Origin: Parafannyhessea umbonata
Lineage (GTDB): Bacteria; Actinomycetota; Coriobacteriia; Coriobacteriales; Atopobiaceae
Assembly: GCF_900105025.1 (NCBI RefSeq)
Contig: NZ_LT629759.1
Location: 372,001-436,000, forward strand
Direction: 5' to 3'
DNA length: 64,000 nucleotides
The notes below the pieces were generated by a model. It was not told the origin of the DNA, searched no databases, and worked only from the letters and a program-made list of their open reading frames with translations. Made by a program: the position numbers and the translations under genes. How positions within the stretch are numbered: position 1 is the stretch's first letter; the number at the start of each line of letters is the position of its first letter. Below, in pieces: positions 54,401 through 62,354 of the stretch.

Positions 54401-56606
54401 CTCCGCATACGGCGACCAGCTTCCCGCAAGCGACGCCGCAAACGTCACGGCCTCCGTCAAGGTGGTCGGCCCCAACGCCTTTGGCGAGAGCGCGAGCTGG
54501 GTGGGCCAGAGCGAGGCGAGCGTGCCCGCCGGCACCACGGCCGCGCAGCTCACGAAGGCGGTGCTTGAGCGCAACGGCATGACTTGCGACGACATGGTCG
54601 GGACCATCAGCGCGGCCACGGGCGTGCTTCCCAACGGGAAGGCGTCCCTGGGATACGCGCAGGACGCGGCCGGCAACTGGAGCTGGTGGCAGTTCTACGT
54701 AAACGGCAAGCTCGCCAGCGACTACGCCGCCCAGTACGTGGTGCAGCCAGGTGACAGGATCGAGTGGTTCTTTGGCAGCTACGGAGAAGAGCCTCCCACG
54801 CAGGACGTGACCGTCACGCCGGACGCGCCGCGTCCCGACTTCGCGGCGGAGTGGGGCGCGTACAAGGGGGCGGACGGCACGGGCACGTCCACGGCCGACA
54901 CCCCCACGAGCGGCTCCTCGCTTGCATGGGCCTGCGACCTGGGCACGGCCGGCCAGACGTTCATGAGCGACCCCATCCTCGTGAACGGCCAGGTGTACAT
55001 CGCCGTTCGCAACAAGCTGCAGGTGCGCGACGCCAAGACCGGCAAGATCGTGCAGCAGGCGGACCTCGCGGACCGCGTCGAGTCCACGTGCCGCATCGCG
55101 TATGCAAACGGCGTCGTGGTGGTGCCGCTGCGCGGCGGCCGCGTGCAGGCGCTCACGGCAGACAAGCTCAAGACCGTGTGGCTGACGGACGCGCTGCCCG
55201 CGCTAGGCGGTGCGGCGCAGCAGCCAATATCGACCCCGCTGGTGCGTGACGGCTACGTCTACCTGGGAACCTCTGCCGCCGGCTTCGACGGATCGTCACT
55301 TGGCGGCACGCTTCTGGCCCTCAACCTCAAGGACGGCTCCGTCCGCTGGCAGCAACAGAAGACCGGCTCCGGCTACTACTGGGCAGGCGCCGCGCAGACG
55401 GTCGCGGGCATACTGGTGGCAGACGATGGCGGAAATCTGACGCTGCACGACGCGTCCACGGGCAAGGCAACTGCGACCTTCTCGCTTGGCGCGCCCTCCC
55501 GCGCGGGAATCGTCGCGGCCGCGGGCGGCACCGTTGCGTACGCGGTCACGACGGACGGCGTGCTGCACCGCATCGCCATCGCGGCGGACGGCTCGCTCAG
55601 CCAGACGGGCACCGCGAAGTTCGACAACGCGAGCACGTCCACGCCCACGCTCTCCAACGGCAAGATCTATGTGGGCGGCGCGGACCGTCGCGTCGCCGGC
55701 ACGGGCAGCATCAGCGTGATTGACGCGCAGACGCTCAAGGTGGAGTGCCACGCCACCACCACGTCCGCCGCGAAGGACAACGCCATCCCCGGCGACGTGA
55801 AGAGCGCACCGCTTGTGGTGACGAGACCGGACGGCACGTACGTGTACTTCACGAGCAACGGACGGCCGGGCGGCGTCTTCATGTACAAGGTGGGGCAGAG
55901 CCACGTGACCCTGCTGTACGTGCCCGACCAGGCGCAGTGGCAGTACAACATGGCGAGCGTCGTGGCGGCAGCCGACGGCAGCCTGTACTTCGTGAACGAC
56001 TCCGGCTACCTGTTCAAGCTTGCCGGCGCGGGCGCGACGGACGCGCTCCCCAGCCAGGAGATCCCGGGGCAGTCCGGCGCGACGGACCCCGGCAAGGACT
56101 CCGGTAAAGACAGCGGCAAGAATTCTGGCAAGAACGAAGGCTCGCGGGGCGAGAAGGACAAGGGCACTGGGTCCGCGCACGCCGCGGGTACCGGCAACGC
56201 CGCCGCGAGCGGTAGGGGTGGTAACGGCAGCGCCGGAGCGAAGTCGGGCTCGGCAAAGCCTGGCTCGACGAAGGTCGTGCGTGGCGCGGCGTCGCTCGCG
56301 AGCGCGAAGGAGTCCGGTACCGCCGCGACGTCCGGACCGCTGGCGCTTCTGGACGGCGTCGCGTCCGACGTGCTTGGCATACAGGTGCAAGACGGCGCGT
56401 CCGAAGGCGCCTCCGAGGGGACGGCGTCCACTGGCGACGCGGCGGCAGACGCCTCGGCAAAGGCAACTGCAAGCAAGGCGGCTGCGGCCGCATCGCGCGG
56501 ACGCAGCCTGCCCATCTGGCCGGTCATTGGCATGGCGCTGGGCGCCGTGGTCCTGATCATGGCGCTGCTGCGCAGGGGCAAGCGTGACGAACGGGAGACG
56601 AAGTAA
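51444..56606 (+). CDS. Giant surface protein with twin DUF4430 domains and PQQ-like propeller
   Basis: A 1,720-residue exported protein. A signal peptide (about 1-33, ending TAALA) leads to a Pro/Thr/Ala linker, two Ig-like modules (about 137-352, each with a YQWYR or WQWQQ strand), a long stretch of atrophied bacterial Ig-like repeats (about 360-720), two transcobalamin-like DUF4430 domains (about 860-990 and 1000-1115, each with a WQLFVNGK or WQFYVNGK block and a DSVVWYY or DRIEWFF end), and a PQQ-type beta-propeller (about 1160-1530). The C terminus is a Gly/Ser/Lys linker, a membrane helix (about 1689-1705) and RRGK. ATG 51444 follows GGAAGGAGAGGG; a longer frame from 51285 would run through the riboswitch. 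Confidence 0.85.
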   Translation: MRFPSKKGIAARAATAALGFVLVLSQVPTAALAEAAGTADAQAAAGQPAEATTGATDAPVESTKASTSEEAPAPPASAQSHATATGSSASSAATPSASKPTSTTPSAPAPATGAAPTSGAPAAAPTAMVAAVVPDVARITSASGSQVRYDTVVAPGATLTANAYTPEEDDWGDEDETPVAASAYADYSYQWYRGTTVSYGTKFDSYAPIAGATSRSYVVTDADADAFLACKLTFTRTDGTRGELWSDSSTGKVADGRATLDGAKVTGTAKEGQTLSASAYVASDWGGTQPADSSAPIAWQWQQADASDGAFADIAGATEAALTLTDALVGRFLRVSATSRNSVTSSAVGPVVARGTQQDEELLAQAVQALASDGFSGYAPSPVYGTDANVNDMVLARLATLGEKYADVRVATQSVETTATPDPSQRGGISCDAADNGKVTFFSLSPAKKTVSTATSVLRQVRPTFRLTYGTATAWYTPAKFVQLDWDAEAMSAELDAAADSLAPAYADGDAADSVTQEFALPNKLGTGLSVSWKTSDESALALSGYSWDEQTTATPNVTSADQRVTLTATVSFSGSDASRASVTRSFEVTVKGDPGLVQRQLAEAQQKLDDNFTYKNLGYVSSADGDLDPAAVTGDIQLPTTRTLGTRRLDFDVTVSYSSSNQTLQINGYRANVLRPVEGASDATVEVTCKIALKDDPTKYVTKSLSLAVKPLASGDVDAELALLHRVRDQFGARLLDGQDAGAVTRNLRPFMEAYQDASGTLGWAESVTDADAAHGIVAAELPGYDSMGPSDQGRTFASSEPTVVRNQTLRVTRPQYNTRVQITANLASEKYGAYYARYKDDAGVSAELKAKLSELAGTQAIASITVSGTTGKDVPYVQATATVIGVDAFGKTETWATSTQRLDSGSTAWDLTRKTLAARGITYVAQDTDYGTYLQTVTSPTTGAALGYDAGTGRYWQLFVNGKPSDAMADAVKVSDGDSVVWYYSAYGDQLPASDAANVTASVKVVGPNAFGESASWVGQSEASVPAGTTAAQLTKAVLERNGMTCDDMVGTISAATGVLPNGKASLGYAQDAAGNWSWWQFYVNGKLASDYAAQYVVQPGDRIEWFFGSYGEEPPTQDVTVTPDAPRPDFAAEWGAYKGADGTGTSTADTPTSGSSLAWACDLGTAGQTFMSDPILVNGQVYIAVRNKLQVRDAKTGKIVQQADLADRVESTCRIAYANGVVVVPLRGGRVQALTADKLKTVWLTDALPALGGAAQQPISTPLVRDGYVYLGTSAAGFDGSSLGGTLLALNLKDGSVRWQQQKTGSGYYWAGAAQTVAGILVADDGGNLTLHDASTGKATATFSLGAPSRAGIVAAAGGTVAYAVTTDGVLHRIAIAADGSLSQTGTAKFDNASTSTPTLSNGKIYVGGADRRVAGTGSISVIDAQTLKVECHATTTSAAKDNAIPGDVKSAPLVVTRPDGTYVYFTSNGRPGGVFMYKVGQSHVTLLYVPDQAQWQYNMASVVAAADGSLYFVNDSGYLFKLAGAGATDALPSQEIPGQSGATDPGKDSGKDSGKNSGKNEGSRGEKDKGTGSAHAAGTGNAAASGRGGNGSAGAKSGSAKPGSTKVVRGAASLASAKESGTAATSGPLALLDGVASDVLGIQVQDGASEGASEGTASTGDAAADASAKATASKAAAAASRGRSLPIWPVIGMALGAVVLIMALLRRGKRDERETK

Positions 56607-57847
56607 TGGCAGACAAGCAGGAAAACCTCGACTTCAAGTCCGCGAGCACCGCCTCTGGCGCCGGTGCGCAGGCAGCTGGTGGCGGCGCCGCGCCAAACGG
56701 TGGCGGTGCTGGCCGTGGCGGCATGCGCGCCGCCCGCGTAGCCGCCGCGGTGCTGGCCGTGGCGCTTATCGCGTTCTGCGCGTGGTCGATGAGCGAGTAC
56801 GTGCAGGGGAGGGACCCCCTCGCGTTTGCGACGGGCTCGACGGCCAGCACGGGTGCCTCCGCGCAGCGCAAGGCATCCGCAAGCGCGGCGAGTGCGAAGA
56901 AGTTCTCCGGCGCCGGCACAAAGACGGCTGCCATCGACGAGGCCGCCGTGAAGTCCGAGCTCAAGCGGCTCCGCCTTGGCAAGGAGGACCTTGCCGTCAC
57001 GGGTGACGTGCGCGTGGTCGTGACGGAGCACGGCGTATGGGTGGAGCACGCGGCGGACCAGAAGGCAGAAAGCCTCGTGCAAGACGCGGCGCGGCGCACG
57101 CTCGCGCTTGCGCGGTGGGTCGCGGGCCGCAAGGCAGATGCGACCGTCACGTGGATAGAGGAGGATGCGTCGGGCATCGTGCGCATGAGCGTGGCTCTGC
57201 CTTCCGCATCCGCGGCCAAGGTAAAGGGCGCTGACGTTGCGCACATCCTTTCTGCTGCAAGCGGATATGCCATAGACCCCAAGTTGTATGCGCAGCTGGG
57301 AAAGCAGTCCTTCTCGGCCGAGGGCGGAAAGGCGCCCACGTTGCCAAGCGGTAGCACGCTTGCGGTTGGTACGGCGGCAACGACGGGCGCACATGACGGC
57401 TCGAGTGCGGACGGATTAGCAAACGGCTCTTCAAGCGGCGAAAATGCAAATGCCTCGACCGGATCTGGCCGGGCGGCGGGTGGCGCCTCGGGCGAGAAGG
57501 GCGCGGCGTCCGGATCTGCGGCCACATCCGGCTCCGGCTCTGGCTCCGGCGGCAAGGGCACGGCTGCCATGACGGTTTCCGTATCGATAAACGGGGCCGG
57601 TTATAGGGTGAGCCTGCGCTCGGGCGCCACGGCGTACGATGCGCTTCTGGCCACGGGCGCCTCCGTGGAGAGCGGCGCGTACGCCGGCGGCGGCACGTGG
57701 GTGACCGCGATCAACGGCCTGGGGCAGGACGCGTCGCACGGGTGGACGTATTCCGTGAACGGCTCGATGCCCGGCATGATGAGCGACCTGTATGCCGTGC
57801 ACGACGGCGACTCCGTCGTGTGGAGCTACGTCACGTCGGGGCAGTAG
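56606..57847 (+). CDS. Membrane-anchored DUF4430 protein
   Basis: A 413-residue protein with an N-terminal cytoplasmic Gly/Ala-rich tail, a membrane helix (about 42-60), a mixed helical region (about 110-230), a Ser/Gly/Ala linker, and one C-terminal DUF4430 domain (about 325-413) with WTYSVNGS and GDSVVWSY. DUF4430 resembles the C-terminal domain of transcobalamin. The ATG overlaps the preceding stop by one base (TAATG) and follows GGGAGA. Likely the membrane-proximal corrinoid relay between the giant protein and the ECF transporter; this is inference. Confidence 0.8.
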   Translation: MADKQENLDFKSASTASGAGAQAAGGGAAPNGGGAGRGGMRAARVAAAVLAVALIAFCAWSMSEYVQGRDPLAFATGSTASTGASAQRKASASAASAKKFSGAGTKTAAIDEAAVKSELKRLRLGKEDLAVTGDVRVVVTEHGVWVEHAADQKAESLVQDAARRTLALARWVAGRKADATVTWIEEDASGIVRMSVALPSASAAKVKGADVAHILSAASGYAIDPKLYAQLGKQSFSAEGGKAPTLPSGSTLAVGTAATTGAHDGSSADGLANGSSSGENANASTGSGRAAGGASGEKGAASGSAATSGSGSGSGGKGTAAMTVSVSINGAGYRVSLRSGATAYDALLATGASVESGAYAGGGTWVTAINGLGQDASHGWTYSVNGSMPGMMSDLYAVHDGDSVVWSYVTSGQ

Positions 57848-57848
57848 C

Positions 57849-58820
57849 GTGGGGCGAACGCAAGACAAGTGCAAGAGGCGTGCCGTCGCACGTGACGCCG
57901 GGGCGCGTCCCGCGGACGAGCCCCGCGCGGACGTGGCGTTTGGGCAGAGCCATCCCGTGGTGGCGGCCGTGTACTTCGCGGCCGTCATCGGCATCGGAAC
58001 GCTCGTGACGCAGCCCGTGTTCGTGGCCATCTCCGTCGCGGGGGCGCTGCTGTTTGGCGCGTGCCTGCAGGGCGCGCTGTCCACGGCGCGGCGCCTGCGC
58101 TGGCAGCTGCCCATGGTTGCACTTGTCTGCCTGGCGAACCCGCTCTTCTCGCACTCCGGCGCCACCGTTGTGGCCACGCTTGGCCCCGTCACGGTGCGCC
58201 TGGAGGCGCTTGCCTACGGCCTATGCATGGGCGGGTCTTTGGTATGCATGCTGCAATGGGTGTCCAATGCGGCGTGCGTGTTGACGGAGGACCGGTTGCT
58301 TGAGCTTTCCGGAAGCCGCCTGCCCGTGGTGAGCACCATGGTGTCCATGGCAATCCAGCTGGTACCGCAGCTGCGACGCCGCTACGGCGTCGTGAGCTCC
58401 ACGCGGGCGGCATGCACCTGCGCCCGGACGCCCGCGGCCGGGGGGCCTGCCGCTGCGCCCGCGCGCGGCGCGAGCCGCATGGGCTACGTGAATGCCTCGA
58501 CCGTGCTTATGGCATGGGCGATGGAGGATTCCGTGGAGCGGGCCGATGCCATGCGCGCCCGCGGCTGGGAGGTGGGCGGCCCGCGCTCGCGCTACCGGCT
58601 GCAGACGTTGCGCGTGCGTGACGTCGTGCTGGCCACTGCCGTGGGGTCTCTTGCACTTGCCTGCGCGCTGCTTGCGTGGGTGGCGCAGTCTCAGTGGAGC
58701 TTCTATCCCACCATGCCGGCGCTCGTGCCGTGGTGGGGCTATGCGCCGTACGCGGCGCTGTCGTTGGGGCCTGCGGTCGTGACCGCGGTCGGGCGCGTTC
58801 GCGAGGGGAGCCTGCGATGA
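57849..58820 (+). CDS. ECF transporter T component (EcfT-like)
   Basis: A 323-residue membrane protein, the energy-coupling transmembrane subunit of an ECF transporter. About five to six helices are visible, and the cytoplasmic coupling motif is seen as ADAMRARGW near residue 236, the Ala-Arg-Gly signature through which T components contact the ATPases. GTG 57849 lies one base after the upstream stop and follows GGGGC. The next gene overlaps by four bases (ATGA). The N-terminal ~35 residues are polar and unusual. Confidence 0.85.
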   Translation: MGRTQDKCKRRAVARDAGARPADEPRADVAFGQSHPVVAAVYFAAVIGIGTLVTQPVFVAISVAGALLFGACLQGALSTARRLRWQLPMVALVCLANPLFSHSGATVVATLGPVTVRLEALAYGLCMGGSLVCMLQWVSNAACVLTEDRLLELSGSRLPVVSTMVSMAIQLVPQLRRRYGVVSSTRAACTCARTPAAGGPAAAPARGASRMGYVNASTVLMAWAMEDSVERADAMRARGWEVGGPRSRYRLQTLRVRDVVLATAVGSLALACALLAWVAQSQWSFYPTMPALVPWWGYAPYAALSLGPAVVTAVGRVREGSLR

Positions 58821-60343
58821 GGGTCAAGACGTGCGGGGGAGAAGGGCCGCGGCAAAGGGCCGTGGCACGTGCGGAGGGCCAGGCCGCCGGGCCCGCGGCG
58901 GCGCGGCCGGCGCCCGACCGCGCCCAGCAGCCGGCGCTCGAGCTTGAGGACGCGTCCTTCTCGTATGCCGTGCCCGCGGGGGAGCTCGCGGGGCCAGACG
59001 TGGTGTCGCACGCGAGCGCGCGCGTGCCGGCCGGTGCGTTTGCGCTGCTGGTGGGCGGCACGGGATCCGGCAAGACTACGCTGCTCAAGCTGTTCAAGCC
59101 AGAGATCCGGCCGCAGGGCGCACTTTCGGGCACCGTGCGCGTGCTTGGGCGCGACGTGGCCGCGATGTCCGCGCGCGAGTCCGCGGGGAGCGTGGGCTAC
59201 GTGTTCCAGAGCCCGGACAGCCAGATCGTGTGCGACAGCGTGTGGCACGAGCTGGCCTTCGGCCTTGAGAACCTGGGCGTCCCGCAGGACCAGATGCGCC
59301 GCCGCGTGGCCGAGACCTGCTACTTCTTTGGGATGGAGCCGTGGTTCCACCGGCGCTGCGCGGACCTTTCCGGCGGGCAGCGGCAGCTGCTGGCGCTGGC
59401 GTCAGCGCTCGCGATGCGCCCGTCCGTGCTGCTGCTGGACGAGCCCACCTCCATGCTCGACCCCGTGGCCGAGAAGAGCTTCCTTTCGCTTCTGCGCCGC
59501 GTAAACCGCGAGCTGGGCTGCACCGTGGTGGTGGCGACCCACGCGCCGCGCGCCATGGTGGACTTTGCGAGCATGGCCTTTTGTATGGAGGGCGGTCGTC
59601 CGCGGCAGGTGCCGCTGGACTCCCTGCGAGAAGAGCCGGCGCTCATTGCCGCGGACGGGCCCGCGGGCGCGGCGCCGACGTCCGGCCCGGTGGTGAGCGC
59701 GCGTGACGCGTGGGTGCGCTACGGGCGCGACGGCGCGTGGGTGCTGCGCGGTGCGGACCTGCAGATGTCCGCAGGCGAGGTGCGCGCCGTCGTCGGCGGC
59801 AACGGCTCCGGCAAGTCCACGCTGCTCATGGCGGTCGCGGGCATGCTCGCCCCGCGGCGCGGCCGCATCGCAAACGCGCTTTCCGGCTCGCAGGCGCTTC
59901 TGCCGCAACAGCCAAAGGCGCTGCTCTCTCGCCCGAGCGTGGAGGAGGAGCTTATGGAGTGGGCGCCCACGGCCGGCTACGACCGCGAGCGCATGCTGAG
60001 CGTCGCGACGTCGTTTGGCCTGGAAGGCGCCCTCGCGCGGCACCCGTACGACCTCTCCGGCGGCCAGCAGCAGCAGCTGGCGCTCGCGAAGCTCCTGCTC
60101 ACGCGGCCGCGGCTGCTGCTTCTGGACGAGCCCACCAAGGGGCTGGACCACGCGGCGCGCTCGCTTGTGGCCGCGCACGTGAGGCAGGCGGCCGCGGGCG
60201 GCGCGACGGTGCTTCTGTCCACGCACGACGTGGCGTTCGCGCGTGCCGTGGCAGACAGCTGCTCGCTTCTGTTTGACGGGCAGGTGGCGCTTACGCAGCC
60301 GGCGGGGCAGTTCTTTCGCGAGTCCTGGGTGTGGCGCGCATGA
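58817..60343 (+). CDS. Fused double ECF ATPase (EcfA-EcfA')
   Basis: Two ABC ATPases in one 508-residue chain. First half: Walker [10 protein letters not shown] near residue 80, Q-loop in VFQSPDSQIV, LSGGQ near 184, LLLDEPTS near 205. Second half: GGNGSGKST near 327, LSGGQQQQ near 413, LLLDEPTK near 433 and STHD. Both sites look intact. In many ECF systems the two ATPases are separate EcfA1 and EcfA2; the fusion fixes a 1:1 ratio. A ~40-residue Ala-rich N-terminal tail is extra. GAGGGGAG precedes the ATG, and the stop overlaps the S gene (ATGA). Confidence 0.92.
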   Translation: MRVKTCGGEGPRQRAVARAEGQAAGPAAARPAPDRAQQPALELEDASFSYAVPAGELAGPDVVSHASARVPAGAFALLVGGTGSGKTTLLKLFKPEIRPQGALSGTVRVLGRDVAAMSARESAGSVGYVFQSPDSQIVCDSVWHELAFGLENLGVPQDQMRRRVAETCYFFGMEPWFHRRCADLSGGQRQLLALASALAMRPSVLLLDEPTSMLDPVAEKSFLSLLRRVNRELGCTVVVATHAPRAMVDFASMAFCMEGGRPRQVPLDSLREEPALIAADGPAGAAPTSGPVVSARDAWVRYGRDGAWVLRGADLQMSAGEVRAVVGGNGSGKSTLLMAVAGMLAPRRGRIANALSGSQALLPQQPKALLSRPSVEEELMEWAPTAGYDRERMLSVATSFGLEGALARHPYDLSGGQQQQLALAKLLLTRPRLLLLDEPTKGLDHAARSLVAAHVRQAAAGGATVLLSTHDVAFARAVADSCSLLFDGQVALTQPAGQFFRESWVWRA

Positions 60344-61053
60344 GCGGGCGGCAACCACGCCGGGGTCGGCGTGCGCGCGTGCTGCGCGCGCTGGAGCCCG
60401 TGGCGCTCATCGCGGTTCCGGCCGTGGCCGGACTTTGCGCTTACCTGCAGCTTTCTGCCACCGGAGGCCTCGTTCTTCTCGTCACGCTGCTCTGCCTCGC
60501 GCTTTTCTTCGCAAGCTTCGAGGCGTCGCGCCCGGCGCTCAGGCAGATCCTGCCCACGGCGACCCTGGGCGCCGTCGCGGCGGCGGGGCGTATCGTGTTC
60601 GCGCCGCTGCCGGACGTCAAGCCGGTCTCGGCCATCGCGATCGTGGCGGGGGCGACCCTGGGACGGCGCAGCGGGTTCTTGGTTGGTGCCATCGCGGCGC
60701 TCGTGTCCAACTTCTTTTTTGGGCAGGGCGCGTGGACGCCCATGCAGATGTACGCGTGGGGGCTCGTGGGCTACCTGGCGGGTGTTCTGGCAGACGCGGG
60801 TGCGCTTCGCCGCGGCTGGGCGCTGTACACGTACGGCGCCGCGTCCGGCCTGCTGTACGGCCTGCTGCTCAACGGTTGGTACGTGCTGGGATACGTGCGG
60901 CCCATCACGTGGCAGACCGTGCTTGCGGCGTTTGCGCTCGCCCTTCCCCTGGACGTGACGCACTCCGTCGCCACGGTCGGCTTCCTTGCGGCCATCTGGC
61001 TGCCGTGGCGCCGCGCCATCAGGCGCGTCGTCGCAAAGTATGGCCTGCGCTAG
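60340..61053 (+). CDS. ECF transporter S component, probably corrinoid-specific
   Basis: A 237-residue membrane protein with about six helices, starting with a basic N terminus (MSGRQPRRGRRARV). The pattern GRIVFAPLPDVKPVSAIAIV near residues 85-104, then LGRRSGFLVGAIAALVSNFFFGQGAWTP, is that of the substrate-binding S subunits in which the P-D/N-K/V-P segment lines the ligand pocket. It overlaps the ATPase gene by four bases. Substrate is inferred to be cobalamin or a precursor from the riboswitch and the DUF4430 partners; sequence alone does not prove it. Confidence 0.82.
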   Translation: MSGRQPRRGRRARVLRALEPVALIAVPAVAGLCAYLQLSATGGLVLLVTLLCLALFFASFEASRPALRQILPTATLGAVAAAGRIVFAPLPDVKPVSAIAIVAGATLGRRSGFLVGAIAALVSNFFFGQGAWTPMQMYAWGLVGYLAGVLADAGALRRGWALYTYGAASGLLYGLLLNGWYVLGYVRPITWQTVLAAFALALPLDVTHSVATVGFLAAIWLPWRRAIRRVVAKYGLR

Positions 61054-61121
61054 CGGCGCCGGCGCCCGCGCGACGCCCAGCCGTGGCACGCCCCCGCCGT
61101 GGCGCGTCATGCCAAGGCTGC

Positions 61122-61127
61122 TAGAAT
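61122..61127 (+). promoter_or_regulatory. -10 box of the SGNH gene
   Basis: TAGAAT within GCTGCTAGAATC (61117-61128), the same 12-base string found before the B12 riboswitch. It lies 33 bases before the GTG start, so the SGNH gene probably has its own promoter. Confidence 0.45.
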
Positions 61128-61159
61128 CTGGTGGAGCACATCGGGGGAGGGCGGCACAC

Positions 61160-62215
61160 GTGGCCAAGCACATGAGCACGAACGACCGGCAGGGCACGCG
61201 GCGCGCGCAGGCGCAGGCGCCCGCAAACGGCGAGAAGGACGCGGCGCCAGGCGCGCAGGCCGCGCCGCAGGCGGAGGGCCCGCACGGCGGTGCCGCCTAC
61301 GGGCAGCGGCCCGTGGAGCGCACGCTCGTGACGCTGCTCGTGGCCGCGGTCGCGTGCGTCGCGATCGTGGCGCTGGGCGAGCTCGGCATCCTGCACTATC
61401 CGGAAAAGCCCGAACCCGCGCCCGCAAAGCCGGCCGCGGCAGCCTCTTCCGCCAAGGGCTCGCCCGGCAGAAAGTCGCAGGACTCCGGCACCTCCGCCGC
61501 GGACGCGAGCACGTCGGACGCGTCGGACCCCTCATCCTCCGCGGCGGCACCCTCGCCCGTGGTGAGCACCAAGCTCGCGGAAATGTTCGCCAAGGGCGAG
61601 GTCAAGTCCATTCGCGTCCTGGGCGACAGCATCACGGCGGGCCTGGGTTGCGACGGCTACGACGCTCCCTCGGATACGGGCACCGTCGTGTATTCTGGCC
61701 CCCAGGGCAGCTACCAAGAGAGCGCCACCACCGTCTCAACCTGGGCAAACGACTTCAGGGCGTACGCGGCGCAGCGCGGCGTCACCAACTTCGTGAACGC
61801 GGGCATCTCCGGCTTCAAGATGCAGTACCTGGCGGAGGACCCCGCCGCGTGGCTCGGCGACGGCGCGGACGTGATCGTGGTCATGCTCGGCACCAACGAC
61901 GCGGCGCGTCGCACGTCAGACGAGTTCTGCGCGGACGCGGAGATCGGCCTCAAGGCCGCGGCAGCCAAGTGCAAGCTGCTCATCGTGGTGTCCCCTCCGC
62001 AGAACCGCCGCACGGACGCCACGAACAACTTCGACATGCAGCGCGCGGACCAGATCCTCACGTCGCTCTGCAAGATGAAGGGCTACGTGCACGTAAGCTT
62101 CCTCGACACGCTCCAGCTCGATTCAGAGGACTTCAACGCCGACGAGCTCCACCCCACGACGGCCGGCTCCCACAAGCTGTGGCAGGCGTTCAAGACGCAG
62201 CTCGGCCTGGTGTAG
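61160..62215 (+). CDS. Membrane-anchored SGNH/GDSL hydrolase
   Basis: A 351-residue protein. A cytoplasmic tail (about 1-53) precedes a membrane helix (about 54-75) and a Ser/Ala/Pro linker; the SGNH domain runs from about 140 to 351. Motif blocks are VLGDSITAG near residue 154 (nucleophile Ser), GISG (block II Gly), MLGTND near 243 (block III Asn) and DELHPT near 327 (block V Asp/His). The enzyme is predicted to face outside and remove acyl or acetyl groups from a glycan or lipid. GTG 61160 is 9 bases after GGGAGG; ATG 61172 is too far. Confidence 0.85.
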   Translation: MAKHMSTNDRQGTRRAQAQAPANGEKDAAPGAQAAPQAEGPHGGAAYGQRPVERTLVTLLVAAVACVAIVALGELGILHYPEKPEPAPAKPAAAASSAKGSPGRKSQDSGTSAADASTSDASDPSSSAAAPSPVVSTKLAEMFAKGEVKSIRVLGDSITAGLGCDGYDAPSDTGTVVYSGPQGSYQESATTVSTWANDFRAYAAQRGVTNFVNAGISGFKMQYLAEDPAAWLGDGADVIVVMLGTNDAARRTSDEFCADAEIGLKAAAAKCKLLIVVSPPQNRRTDATNNFDMQRADQILTSLCKMKGYVHVSFLDTLQLDSEDFNADELHPTTAGSHKLWQAFKTQLGLV

Positions 62216-62231
62216 CCCAAACGCGCCTTTC

Positions 62232-62249
62232 GTGCTTTTTGCACTTTTT
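62232..62249 (+). terminator. Weak terminator-like hairpin after the SGNH gene
   Basis: GTGC and GCAC arms flank a T-rich loop and are followed by TTTTT. The stem is only four to five pairs, so efficiency would be low. Confidence 0.35.
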
Positions 62250-62354
62250 GCAGCCTTTGCGAACGTGGCGGCCGGCAGGCGGCGCGTCCCTTGCTCGCGT
62301 GGGCGCTATCGAGTATCATCTTTGTGTTTTTGCCAATACCAGAAGGAGTTGTGT

